From: Dryococelus australis | Taxonomy: Eukaryota > Arthropoda > Insecta > Phasmatodea > Phasmatidae | Assembly (NCBI GenBank): GCA_029891345.1 | Contig: CM057000.1 | Location: 125,153,338-125,217,337, forward strand | DNA: 64,000 nt | Direction: 5' to 3' | Shown here: positions 1 to 11,984 of the stretch, piece by piece | Position numbering within the stretch: position 1 is the stretch's first letter | Layout of the letters: the number at the start of each line of letters is the position of its first letter | Translations under genes and position numbers: made by a program | The notes under the pieces: model-generated | Seen by the model: the letters and a program-made list of their open reading frames with translations, nothing else | The model's database searches: none | Told to the model about the DNA's origin: nothing

Positions 1-141
1 ATCTGGAGTGACATTTAGTGAGTACGCGTGCTTCTCATCCCCAATAAGTTTCAATGTAGGAATGATAGCACTTTATTTCTCTGTAAATAGCGACAGTAGT
101 AGTAGTAGTAAAAGTAGGCAGAGCGTAACTGAAACACTAAC

Positions 142-722
142 CTGTTTGTAACATCAGTCAGCTTCTGCAACAAGCTCTCCACTTTCTCGTTGTGTTTCTC
201 CACCATTTCCTGGTACTGGACCATATGGTTCATCTGCAACTTCTCCATCCCCTTTTCATAGAGGTTCACCAGTCTTGCCCTCTCTCCTGATTGGCTGACA
301 CCCTCCGATGCCAGCACATCCGACGTGAACTCTGCCGAACGAGGCATGCACAGCGACTCTTTGTAGGAAACTGATGATGACCCTAGGTCCTCGAAGTGGC
401 CCGAATCAGCGAGTGAAGATGGAACGTCTGAAGCACAGCTCTTCTCTGTGTGTTCGGAGTCCGGCGTGTGAACTTTCAGTTCTTGCCTGGAGCCATCATC
501 AAGGAACTCCACAGGCAACTGATTGGGTAAACTGCTGCTATCTGTCTGTCTCTTAGCTGTGTGCTCATCTTGTATCGCATCTGACAATGTGGAGGTATTT
601 GCAGGACTCTCAGTAGTGGCTAAGGATGCTTTGAACAAACGTAGTTCAACAACTTCTTTGGTGAGCTGAAAGATGTCTAAATCTTTTTTGTCCAGATCTT
701 TGTGAGCATGCTTCAGTAAAAC
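142..722 (-). CDS. Internal exon of a coiled-coil host gene (quick-to-court-like)
   Basis: Open exon on the minus strand with an acceptor (CTGTAG before 722) and a strong donor (CAG/GTTAGT after 142). It starts in phase 0 and ends with two spare bases. It opens with a conserved charged block (VLLKHAHKDLDKKD, then LTKEVVELRLFKAS), passes through about 100 Ser/Thr/Glu-rich residues, and ends in a heptad-rich segment (EKGMEKLQMNHMVQYQEMVE onward) that should form a coiled coil. The phase matches the exon at 864-1171 exactly across a 141-bp intron. From memory of family style this resembles the insect coiled-coil protein quick-to-court (a fly courtship gene); that name is an inference, while the exon itself is well supported. 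The downstream exon is off the left edge. Confidence 0.8.
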
Positions 723-863
723 CTACAGAAAATTGACAATACAATTTTACTTAAGTAATATAACTGATTTGTATCTTTCTCATTAAAATTAATATTTGGT
801 TTAACATTATAAATAATAATTGTAATGTGAATTATGGTCTAACTTTAAAAAAATAACACACAC

Positions 864-1171
864 CTTGAGCTTACGAATTTGCCTGTTGGCCCTTTGAGTT
901 GGCGTAAGATATTCCTCAGGATTTCCAGAATGAGAGGAACAGTGAACAACGTACTTCATGCGTCTACCAGAGAACGTGGTACCATTCCGAGCAAAATATG
1001 CATGGTCACACGACATGGTGCTGCACACGCTGCCAAAACTCTGCAGAGAGTCCAGGTCGTCTTCGTCTATGCTGAGGAGTGTGTGGAGGTCCTCGGGGGA
1101 GGGCGTCGGTGTGGATGGGGTACAACTCTGAATTTGACCTCGACTCAGGCGTCGACTGTGCCACTGGACAG
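864..1171 (-). CDS. Exon of the same coiled-coil gene, upstream of 142-722
   Basis: Minus-strand exon of 308 nt. The acceptor is AAG at 1174-1172, directly after an in-frame TAA, and the donor is AAG/GTGTGT after 864. It codes for two leftover bases plus 102 residues: an acidic stretch ([15 protein letters not shown]), then a basic conserved block ([20 protein letters not shown], then [15 protein letters not shown]). The last codon is complete, so it joins exon 142-722 as IRKLK-VLLKHAH. The well-formed sites at both ends, and the meaningful reading across the join, make it a real gene rather than a chance ORF. Upstream exons must lie above 1171 or outside the window; I could not find them. 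The gene identity is tentative, as for the companion exon. Confidence 0.78.
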
Positions 1172-2832
1172 CTTAATGACTGCTAACACAACATAGTAAA
1201 GCTTTTCAGTCCATTACATTTTTTACACTCAACACAATAAAGCTACAACACACAGACAACTACAAACCACATCTGCATGGGCTTTTTTGATGTACATGAA
1301 ATAATAGTATTTCTACGCCATGATATTTATTATTAAGTAGAAAGGTCAAAGTGGACATACCCGTGTAGCTCCCAGTCATATTCTACACATCAGTATCTGA
1401 GAGAGGGAGAAATGCACGTGTCATTTACAAGAAAACTAAAAATATCTTTAGCCTGCAGGGAGGAAATTAAAATAACAAGTACTCAAGTCTAAAATGTGTA
1501 AATTACAAATATTCAATTAGAATTGTCTAGATACAGTTTTAGCTCGTAAACCTGAACTCATCCAAAATTGTGAGGACGTTGACAATTTTATTACAAAAGT
1601 AACGTAACATCAATGTGGTAGTTATGTAAAAAAATATTTGAATGAATTTTGCATGAATTGGTTCGGTGTTCAGTAGCAATCGGAAATTGGAAATTTTTTC
1701 TCGCGTTTCTGCAAGAGCTGGCACATTGTTGACAGGTTTATACCAAGGAGATTGTATATAGCAAATATAAGGAAAGGAACAAGTAGGGGGGGGGGGGGGG
1801 AGCCGGTTCAGGGGAGAACAAGATTGAACAAAGAACAGAAAATAGCTCAATAGTTAATAAGAAGCGAGTTTCTGCTAAGTTCTCTGCAAACATGATTATT
1901 TTGTGTAGAGTGTACAATAATATAACTGCAGTCACCGATGAAATAAAAAACCTGTAAATGAGACATTCCATAGGAAAGTAAAATTCCATTGTCAGTTATT
2001 TCACTGTTTATAGCCACATCTGAAATTGATATCTACACTAATATAATAAAGAGGTAAAGTTTGTGAGAGGTAATCACTAAAACTACTTATCGAATTTAAA
2101 AAATGCTTTCACTGGTAAGTAGTCTGGACCTTCTGGATGAACGTAGGCTTACAGTATACCATGATGTTATGACACCAGAGAAAATTTTTAATACGAAAAC
2201 TTTTAATAGACATAAAACCATTAAATTACTATTTTTGTATGTACATTAATACTCGAAACTATAGATTTACAAAAGAAATGTTCAAATAAATTAATTTTAA
2301 ATAATGTTAACATTAATTTTCTTACTTTTAAGTTACAATTACGGCAAAATAAGGATATGTACATTGAGTATTTTGTAGACAATTTAATAAGCTACTGAAT
2401 TATATTTTTGCCATACATGTATTAGTTTAGCAAGAATTTTTAATTTTTAACCCTTAATTTTAAAAGTAAATTTGAAAGTTTGTAATAAAAAAAATGGTTT
2501 TGATAATGATTTTGTGATTATTTAGAGTTTATTTTGTAAACAAGAGATCTTCTACTGTATGTTTTGAGCATTAGCTTAACAATTAACTGTTATTAAGATA
2601 CACTAAATAATATTGGATATTGTTTTTTTTTTTTTAAATGCTAACTGAAAAACTTAATTGAATTTACAAATAATATTTTTTAAATTTGTCTATATTACAA
2701 ATTAATTATTTTAGTTTTTATTTGATTGTTTACCATAGACAATACCAATGTTGATTTAGTTAAATAGCCAATTTAAAAAGATAGTTACCACTAACTGTAT
2801 CTTTGGAACAAAATTAACTATGTTCCAAAGTA
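1172..2832. other. AT-rich non-coding stretch, probably intron or intergenic
   Basis: No convincing coding sequence. It contains a 15-base G run at 1786-1800 and very AT-rich DNA from about 2000 to 2750. It probably includes the upstream intron of the minus-strand gene. Confidence 0.5.
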
Positions 2833-3683
2833 AAAACGGACGTCTTGGCAAATTGTTACAAGATGCATTGTTAATTATGAGGGACTAAATAACTATAAGC
2901 CATAGAGATCATGTTGAAGCAGTAAACATGACACTCCAAGGTTTCTGGAAACTCAAATGTACTTATGGGTGGTGTCACTTTTGTTTTTGCTGGTGATTTT
3001 CGCCAAACACTTCCTGTCATAGCAAAAGGAACACGTGCAGACATTGTAAAAGTATGTCTAAAATCGTCTCCCTTATGGAGTTCAGATCAAACACTTAACT
3101 TGCACACTAACATGAGATCCCATTTAAGCGAAAACGATGATGGTTTTCCACAACAATTGCTAAAGTTTGGAGAAGAAAAATTCCCTTTTCCGAGAGCAAA
3201 AGGTGGTACCGTAGCGCTGAAATCAAACTTGATGCTGAATTGTTTCGCAAAGTCCATAAATTAGAACATCTTATAGAGGCAATATATCCTGATCTAGGAA
3301 ATTTAATGCAAAGAGAATACCATTGGCTCTGTTCAAGAGCAATAGTAGCTCCCAGAAACGATACAGTTAATGAAATAAATACAATGATCTTACAAGAAGT
3401 TCTTGGCCCAGTTAAACATTATAAATCCATTGATACCGTCACCGACAATGAGGACAGCATGCACTAAACTCAAGAATTTTTTAATTCATTAAATCCTTCT
3501 GGCCTGCTGCCACACAACCTCAAATTAAAGATTAAACCCACCTAATATGTGTAATGGCACAAGATTATTGATAAAAGATTTGCGGAACAACATCATCAAA
3601 GCAATAAAATTAACTAGGCCTGCCGCTGGACAGCTAGCGCATATTCCACGTATCCTCATGATCCCAATGGATCTACCCAGGGG
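2833..3683 (+). pseudogene. Helitron PIF1-type helicase remnant
   Basis: A decayed piece of the Helitron rolling-circle transposon helicase. In order it shows a frameshifted Walker-B region (GRLGKLLQDALLIMRD, where intact copies have a WDE), the block GGVTFVFAGDFRQTLPVIAK at about 2965-3030, LNLHTNMRSHL, then REYHWLCSRAIVAPRN, a YKSIDTV motif, PSGLLPHNLKLKIK, CNGTRLLIKDL, and finally GQLAHIPRILMIPMDLP. At least three frameshifts and several stops break the frame. A deletion of roughly 30 nt removes the usual segment between LKLKI and PPNMCNGT near 3540. The Walker-A end, the Rep nuclease and helicase motif VI are missing, so it is a dead internal fragment. No Helitron ends were identified. 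Confidence 0.88.
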
Positions 3684-4080
3684 CATAAATCTCTATCTTT
3701 TTCAGGGCGGCCCGGGCTGGGACAGTTGTGATTGATGATGCTTGCAATTGGGGGCTAAAACTATCCCAGGTCAACAATTCTTTTTTAAATATGTGGTTTA
3801 AAATGATAGAGAGTTCTTTTATGGATTGTATTATATGAAAAGTAAAATAATAAAAAATGTACATTTTTTTTTTTTTTTTTTTTTTTGCTGTACTTTTTCT
3901 TGACTCCCACAAATTGTGGGTAATTTTTTCATGTATATTCAAACAACTCAATAATATGAATCGGTAATCACCTTCCTAGGACGAAAGGGTTCAAATAATT
4001 TTCTCATTTTAATCAATACTTCAATTTTGATCCTGTTTACTAAATAAAAAAGAGCAGATTTTTTTTATAACTTTAACCTA
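3684..4080. other. Non-coding, AT-rich
   Basis: Nothing recognisable except a long T run near 3866-3886 that inflates a chance minus-strand ORF. Confidence 0.4.
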
Positions 4081-4383
4081 TCAACTATAAAGTAGCATAT
4101 ATATTGCAATTTTCAATCTATTCATTTGAATTAAATGATAACTATGTCTCACTGCTACAGGAAATTCCGGCCTCCTAATAAAAGAATAAAAACACATAAA
4201 AACACTATCACATTCTCCCCAAACATTACCATTTGCCAAAAGCGTTGATTCTAATTTCAGATCGGTTGCTAGATTTTTTAAGTCTATTTCATCCAAACGT
4301 TCTTTGTGGACATGAGACACATTTGTTACGAATGTTGGATCTGCATATTCAAAGAACTGCTCGGCAGTTTTGACGGATCACTA
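4081..4383 (-). CDS. Unrecognised open reading frame
   Basis: About 100 codons are open on the minus strand, bounded upstream by TAG and TGA. The peptide (KTAEQFFEYADPTF, then HKERLDEIDLKNLATDL, then LANGNVWGECDSVFMC) has a balanced, globular-looking composition unlike the low-complexity ORFs around it. There is no clear start at the N-terminal end (the first Met is at 4320) and I could not assign a family. It could be an exon, a captured fragment or a transposon remnant. It sits 400 bp beyond the Helitron remnant, so gene-fragment capture is possible but not shown. Confidence 0.25.
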
Positions 4384-7300
4384 AAAACTGACACACACAC
4401 TTGACAAAGAGCTCCAACACCTGGTTTTGGCATGAGCCATGGAAATTAATTTTTCCAATAAGATTTAAATGTTCGCACCCAACCACTTTGTTTTTGATAT
4501 GGGACTAGTCCTATTTTATCAGAAGAAAAAATCACCTTTTGAGTTGCTACACCCTGCCTCAAAATTCATACCACTAGCATTGCTCACATTATTCTTATGC
4601 CGGTTCTCTTTACTTTTGCGATTATTCTCGTTAAGTAATATGACGTTCTGCTGCAACTGGATAGTGCTAGGATGTGATACCACTCTTTCGCTTTAAAAAA
4701 AAAAGGGAGGGGGGGATTAATCCAAATTAGTCATAAATTTTTTAACAAACTGGATCGCTATACACACACGTAACCCTCAAAAAAATGTTTACAGGAAGCC
4801 ATCTAAAATTGGAAAAAAAAAAAAAAAAAGAATTCAAACATGATAGAATAACTTATGTTTTAAATAGTTTCAAGAAATTTTGCATAAATTCCAGACCAAA
4901 GGCCTGGTCTCTTGCTGCATAAAATTTATTTTGCTTATTTGAATGTTTTAGGAATACATTTAGAAAATACTTCTATAGGCAGATAAAATATATTATCCTG
5001 CAGTAGAAACATTAATTTACAATCACTGACATGCAATCATAATGATATTAAACACAGTATTTAAAATATGAATACATTCTCACCACTTTACAGCTGCAAG
5101 ATATCAAGTTATCTAGTGACTAAATTTGAAGGGGATTTTGTAATTTCTGACTTCTCTATAATGACTAATTCCCATTAATTATCCGGACACAAATGCTTTG
5201 GGACGAAAATGGAAAATTCAACACAATCTGTGAGATAAGAGTCTTAAATCAAGTGCTAGCTGATCAAGTAATTTGAACTAAATTTTTTTGTTTCTAATAA
5301 TGTAATCATATTAATAAATGTAACTGTTTCCTTCACTTTGTGTAGAACAGCAAATGGACTCTTATAAAGCATTGTCACTTTGAAAGCAATCTCTGCGTTC
5401 TTTATCATAGTTTGCGGGTGAAGCAACACTTGTGACAAAGAATGAAGCCTGAAAAGCAAGGTTAGACAATATGCCAACGAATGTGATATATAACGTTAAA
5501 GAAACTGTAATTCAGCTGTACCGTGGACGCAATTTTAAAAATTGTAAACATGAAAACAATTAAAATTTCAGTTTCTTACTAACCCAACATTGATAAATGC
5601 AAACCTATCTGTGGTCTGTGCTATCAAATGCTAAAATAGAGAAACACACAGAATGAATGACATTTTAATTTTTTTATACAGGTCAAATAATTATATTGAA
5701 ATATTTAAGTATGACTGAGGTAGGAGTTGCCACTATTGGCAGTATTTAAAGAGAAGACAAACATAAAATTAACCTTGAATTATGTATCAGCATCTAAATG
5801 ATATAAAATTGACAGTTAAATTACTATGTCTGTAATAGTACTTAATTTCTTTTCTTCTCAAGTGAAGCTATCATTGTCGTAACATCTTTTCAGCCACTTA
5901 TCTAATAGTTTCATCTTGCTGTGAACTGACATTTTGGTAACATAAAATACACACATGTACCACTGGACACTATAAGACACGAACTAAAGAGAAGCACAAC
6001 AGAACATTGTAAGAAAATAGTTTGTTCCTGGAACTGGAAGTGTGGAAGGAGAAACGTCTACGCCTACATATATGCAGAATTTATACGTCAGAGATATAAC
6101 CAACAATATCACTAATATTTTTAAGTTTTCCTCTCGAAAATGGTTTAGGGATTCAAATTGTTAAAACTTTTACTAGTCTTCCCTATTTACAGCATTCAAG
6201 GCCGGCCAACCAGAGGGTCCCCTTGTGGGAATAGATTTGAGCAAGGGATGTTTTTCTCATAACCAATTATATGTTGGGATGTCTTAGAGTCGGAACTCTA
6301 TATATTTTGTTATCAGACAATAATAAAACAATAAACATAGTATACAGAGAAGTTCTAACAAGTTAATGTAAATATAACAAAATCTATGGAAAAAAATACT
6401 TTAGAATAAATAAGAGGTTCATATTTCCTGTTTACGGAAAAACTATGATAATTTGAGGACTATACACCCCTGAACTGTTAATGTAAATTTAATAAAACCC
6501 AAGGAAAAAAACTAAGTATATAAATAAATTAATTATTGCTATTCGAAATAATATATTTAATTCATTTTCTTACTTTAAGTTGTAATTAAAGAGAATATTT
6601 TTTAATTACTTTTAAAGTGTAAATTTTAAATTTTGTAATAAAACATAATAAAACCTGTTAATGATATTATTAATTATGTATACGGAATGCATTTCACTTG
6701 AAGAATTAAAAAAATTATATTTTTCATTTGCATATAAATACAAATATTGAAACTTAATTTCTTTTAAATCCAGTCTATAAGATTTACTCATAACATAACT
6801 AAACATTTCTGAACCATTAATTTAGCATCTCTATTATTATTTTTGGATACATTCCTTTTACACACTCCCGAAGCCATCACACTGTAGCTATTATTTTCTA
6901 CATTCCATTAAAATTCTACTTTGATTTTCATTGCATCATCAATCAAAAGTGTCACAGTTACAAATTATTTTGAGAGATTAACCTACATTATTACCAATTA
7001 ATTGAGTGATCATTTTCCGTTTGGCCAAAAAGTTGCTTTTTACAACCAAATTTTTTGTGAAACTGATTTGTTTTTCAGTTACGATAAATCGTTCTCACAT
7101 AATTTATCTATAACTTATTTCATCTTTCAATTACCTGATGATTCATTTTGATCATAAAATCCTCTAAACTTCGCCCACTACGTGAAAACCAAGCCACTTG
7201 CAACAATTCTGTAAACCTCGCATCAAATTTTATTCCTTTCTCTACATTTCATATACTTTCGTCACCCATCTATCTCTCTCTGCAAACTAAAAAATTTTAA

Positions 7301-9281
7301 CAATTTTACTTTTCATGCTGCAACTTTTCTGGAATTTTGCATAAAGGTTTTTCTGCATTACATTATTTCTAAAAAGCAACCAGTCAGTGATGGCAAGGAA
7401 GAAACCATGAATAAATTCCCAAAATTTCAAACCCTTTGAATTAGCAATTTTCGAGAAACTGCGTGTTAAGTTTACAGGTTTGTGTGTTCTTTAATCTGCA
7501 TTTCCTTCTCGAGAGCTCTTCTTCCAGTAACCCACAAAATAAACTCCACACCCTGACTTCAGCCTCTCATGTATACTTAATACAACCTCCTTGGTCACTA
7601 CAGTATTTTGCCCTCAACACACAATTTAAATTCAAAGACCCAAAAATGCAATTCTCTGCAGAAAATTATGGCTGCTAAACTTAAGTTATTCCGAGCAATC
7701 TTGAATTATAAATTTCCATTGCTAAAAGTTTTACGTTAAAAAAAAAAAAAACTTTGTTTTGTTTGCTGCCCTTTTCATAAAGGAAAAAAAAAAGAGCCAC
7801 AAAAACAACACCTAAATGCAGAATGTTGACGCTGGTGACATACTGTGAATATGGCAACCAAACTCAAAATATTCAAACATTCACAAACTTACTTTAGCAA
7901 CGTACAACTCTCATTGTTAAAATTAAAATTATTTAAAACTAAAACAGACAGTAAAGTCAACTTACACATTACTTTTAAAGAATTATGTTAGCACCAAAAC
8001 CATTGTTTACAAGAACTTAAAAGACTGTAAAAAAATTTTAAGAGCAATTCTATTGTAGAAGAAAAATTATAGCCTTAATTTGGCAGATTTTCTAAAAGCA
8101 ATGCAATTTTCTTTAAAAATTAAAAAAGAAGTAAATTTCACACATTTGATTCTTAGTCTGAGGCCTTGTTTGGCAAATAATGCTTTTCCTTTGAGCACTA
8201 CTCATTCAACAATAAACACTTATTAAACAGGTACTTGAAGTAACACATGCATCCATGCAAATGCAAGCTTACGTACTGCATCAATTTATGCACGGACTTG
8301 TGAGGGTATAGATATTCTTATGAGAGAAAGAAGAAGAAATAAAAGAAAAAAAATAAGAAAGAAGGAAAATGAGAAAAAGAGGCTTGCAAGCCAACAAAAG
8401 TACGTTCCCTCCTGCACAGTTATCCATCACTCTGCCCAGCAGTACACTAAACAAGAAAAAACTCTACCCCACACATACTGCAAGCCAGTGTGGATAACTC
8501 AAGGGTGCTCACTGCCTACTGGCTAGCAGCTTTGAAATTTAAATAGGGGATCCCATATTAAACAAAACTTCGCCTCAGTGCGTTAATTTTAAAGCTAGTA
8601 CTTTGAAACAAAACGTGTTCTCCACAAATTTTTTAGAAGAAAATCCCTACAAACATATATTTTCAATATAGATAGGCAGTACACACTTTTTCGTGAAACA
8701 TAAATTTTAGAAATTCCTTGCAAGCAGGCTATACATGTTATGGAAACATTTCGGCGGAAGGGAACTTCTCCTAAAAAATTTGTGAAGAATACATTTTGTT
8801 TGAAATGCTTAGCTATGAAATTAACCCACTGAGGGGAAATTTCATTAACATGGGATTTCCTAATTAAATTTTGCAGCTGCCAGCCGGTAGGCAGTGACAT
8901 TTAAGGAGGGTTGATACCTTCCATATTGTATTTATGTTTTTTCTCAGAACACGGAAGTAGGGAATATGTTTTTAAGTTTCGCAGGCCAACAGAGCACAAG
9001 GTAGGGTATTGTATAGCTTAGCTAACTCCCTGCAATTCATGTTGAGGTTTCTCTTCTTGTGAACATCTCTCTGTAGTCCTTCGCATAAAATAATCCCTTT
9101 TTTCTTCTCAGCTGCTCGGCCTTCCTGTTAGAAAGTCAATGAAGGCAGGAAAGCTACAACACATTTAGAATGTTTGGAAAGCTGTTATCTGTGCTCCGTG
9201 GTGCCGTAACATTTGACACAATCTCTGAAATAGTAGGTATATAGAGAAAACTGCTAAATCCAAAATAAAAAATCTCCCTCA
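4384..9281. other. Long AT-rich non-coding stretch
   Basis: No gene or complete mobile element seen in nearly 5 kb. It holds short A runs (about 4814-4829, 7738-7751), a purine-rich patch at 8320-8400 and scattered small ORFs without family features. Confidence 0.45.
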
Positions 9282-9289
9282 AGCTAGAG

Positions 9290-9529
9290 TGAAGTGATTT
9301 GTGTGGCTCTTAATATCAAGGTCTTGCGAGCAGATGAGGGTGAAGCGGGGTGAGTATCGACCTTAGCCAGAATAAAAGGGCACGGGAAACAGGAAATTCC
9401 AGAGAAAACCCAATGACGAGCAGCATCGTCCAGCATGATTCCCACATGTGAAAAACTGGGAGCGGCCCTGCTGAGAACTGAACCTGGTTCACAGTGGTGG
9501 GAGGCCAACTACTACACCACCGCAATCCC
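9290..9529 (-). mobile_element. tRNA-derived SINE, copy A
   Basis: The minus-strand copy begins near 9529 with a tRNA-like head: a degenerate A box (TGGTGTAGTAG) and B box (GGTTCAGTTCT). The shared body follows (CATGTGGGAATCATGCTGGA, then GATATTAAGAGCC near the 3' end). It is flanked by an imperfect target duplication, AGCTAGAG at 9282-9289 and AGCTGGAG at 9530-9537. This is the most diverged of six copies in the window, so probably the oldest. Confidence 0.85.
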
Positions 9530-11735
9530 AGCTGGAGAGAAGATCGTAGTATGGCCCTTGAGGTATCCACTTCTCCCAGTACACAGCTAAATGTAGGTCT
9601 GACTGATGGTTTTTGTGTGGCATGGCATAGTAGCAGACTTAAAAACTGTGGTGTGGCAAATTGGCAATGGTTCACTAAAAGTGTTGGGAGAATGGCCCAC
9701 ACACATGGAGCACATGGTGTACATGCCACTTGTGCACCATGTAAACCCATGCTCATATATGGACAAGAGCTTGACGTGTACCATGTGTTGTCGCCTCAGG
9801 TCGTTACACACATCTCATTGCACCAACATCCACGACCCTACACCACCATGCGAGACATGTCAGTGCAGCAGCCAACGTTCCTCATGTGTGTGCTTAGTGT
9901 GTTCATGTATTGCACCCGTACGTAGTTTCATGTAGGTTCAGTGTTCTAGTCAGCAGCGTTTATTTATGTTGCGACCAGTCACAAAGTGTAGAATAATATG
10001 TTTGTTTTGATTTCGAGTTCCGTGTGTCTTTTGTTTGCATTTTTTTCAAGTAGTGTCATTGTGTGTTTGTATCACGTGACCAACGTTACGGGTCACGTCA
10101 CATGACATGAAGGTTAGTGCATTGTATTTAGTGTTACTATATTCTAGGGTTTGTGTATGTGTAGAATAGTAAATTCTGAAAGTGGTAAGTATTACTCACA
10201 GTTAAAATAGTCCGTGTAAGGTTTATTTACATTTTACAATGTTTATCTAGTGCAAGGTTGTTGATCACCCCAACATAATAAAGTTCATATAATTATAATT
10301 GTTAAGATATTTAGTGTACACCAACCGTGTACGCTAATAATAATTGTGAGGGTAACTTTTCTGTGCAGGTTTGTTATTGTAAATTGTTTATTTATTTTGT
10401 GTGATTGTATTGTGACCACGTATCGTGTGATAACAACGTACCATGACCTAAAAGACTGGCCAGCAGGGCCGAATGGTAGAAGCCACACATGAACTGCAGG
10501 GTTAAGAACACTTGTCCGCAGGCAACAACAAACCTTACCGGATTCTCTTTTAAGCATTCCACAGTGTTTCATGAAAATGTACATATTGCACCATAAAGTC
10601 TAGGGTTAGAAATAGTTATGCAAATGGATGTGGCGAAAGGCATCACCTTAGAGCGACGTACAACACACGTGAAAATCACACAAATTCAACGTAGGACACG
10701 AACACCGGACACGTGGTTGTCAACAAACCGTGTCTGTTCCTATTTAGGTTTTATTTTGTAGCGTATAATTGTTATGTTCTGTTTTTAATCATTTGCAGGG
10801 TTCTTTCATCATTTGTTGTTCATTATATTTATCGTCCACACCTCACATAAAGAAATATATCTGAATAACGGCACTTTTGTGTGTTAGGCGAGAAGTTGGT
10901 GTTCAGACGTCAAACTCCCACTGCCATGGTCAGTAGCGTCATCATATCCAGTGGGGTAGGTAGTGCGTCGAACCCGCTCCGGTGACCACTTTTTTCACTA
11001 ACCATGTAGAGGCAATATTTTAATTTTTAGATTACTGGAACCTTTTAACTTTGCATAACCACAGAGCGAGCACTTCCCCATCGTTTGGCTCGTTTGTACA
11101 GGGCCGAACCGTAACTTACAATTAATTTCATTTTGGTTTTTCGCCGTTTTATCAGTGTAAGAGCTCTTAGAGCTTCAGTGGAGACGGAAATGTATTTGTG
11201 CTTCACACGAGGGTGAAATGAATAAATTGTTACGTCAGAAAGAATGACTGCGTACACATATGTATAGTGGTCATTCGGACCACTTAACCACAAAATGGAA
11301 TTAATGGAGAAAGTGCGTTTACAGCGTGGGGTGGCCAGAACAACCCTTACGGTATTTAATGGCACATACGGGGGGGGGGCAGACAACCCGTACTAGACTA
11401 GACATAACAGGATTTTAGAGGAACTTCACCCTCATCAACAACAGCAGACTGCTGGTACAGGAGGTGCAACCGTACGCCCCCCGAGACAGAGAGTCATCAT
11501 GTTCGCTGCCAGTGGGCTGGCGCCCTGGGTAACATTTCCTTCATAAAACCAAACCATTCCACATAACCTCAACATCCATCCTGGACCAGAGATAACCAAC
11601 CGTCAAGCTCAAGTATGCTCAAATAAACATGTATGTACATGCATGCACATGTGCTTGTGTGTTTGAAAGGGGTGCATGCATGGATACAGCTTTATAGAGG
11701 TATTATTTATTTGGTCCAAGCTTCATATAATGAAA
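9530..11735. other. Non-coding stretch with long overlapping chance ORFs
   Basis: At 9587-9935 several frames are open on both strands at once, which is what low stop density gives, not coding. From 10000 to 11700 I see GT-rich, then mixed sequence with no recognisable gene or repeat ends. Confidence 0.4.
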
Positions 11736-11984
11736 TATAGATTATTCACAGTAAAGTGAGCACTTTTGAAAACCCTCTCATTTGGAATAATAGACTATAT
11801 TTTATACGCACGTGTGTGCACACACACACATGTGCATGCGTGCACGCACATGCACACACACACAGAGTTCATTACTTACATGGTAATATTTATTTAAAGA
11901 GAGGTGTTTAAAGGATACAAAATGGCTTAAAGGAAAAAGTAATTGGGCATTAAAAGTGTTCACTTTACCATGAACAGCCTATAT
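11736..11984. mobile_element. CACGG-TIR MITE, copy 1
   Basis: Left end TATAGATTATTCACAGTAAAG and right end CTTTACCATGAACAGCCTATA form a terminal inverted repeat of about 30 bp including the GAGCACTTTTGAAA segment. The interior includes a CA/TG-rich microsatellite (about 11811-11865). It has no ORF, so it is non-autonomous. Further MITE copies at 18470, 20025, 25476 and 37687 share both ends. Confidence 0.85.

Noticed and set aside
5256..5477. Possible exon on the minus strand with a good acceptor (CTTGCTTTTCAG at about 5450)
   Set aside because: No strong donor follows, no recognisable domain, and it sits in AT-rich DNA; a single splice-like site is not enough.
9316..9935. Several 70-146 codon frames on both strands
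   Set aside because: They overlap each other in many frames, partly fall in SINE copy A, and show no family features.
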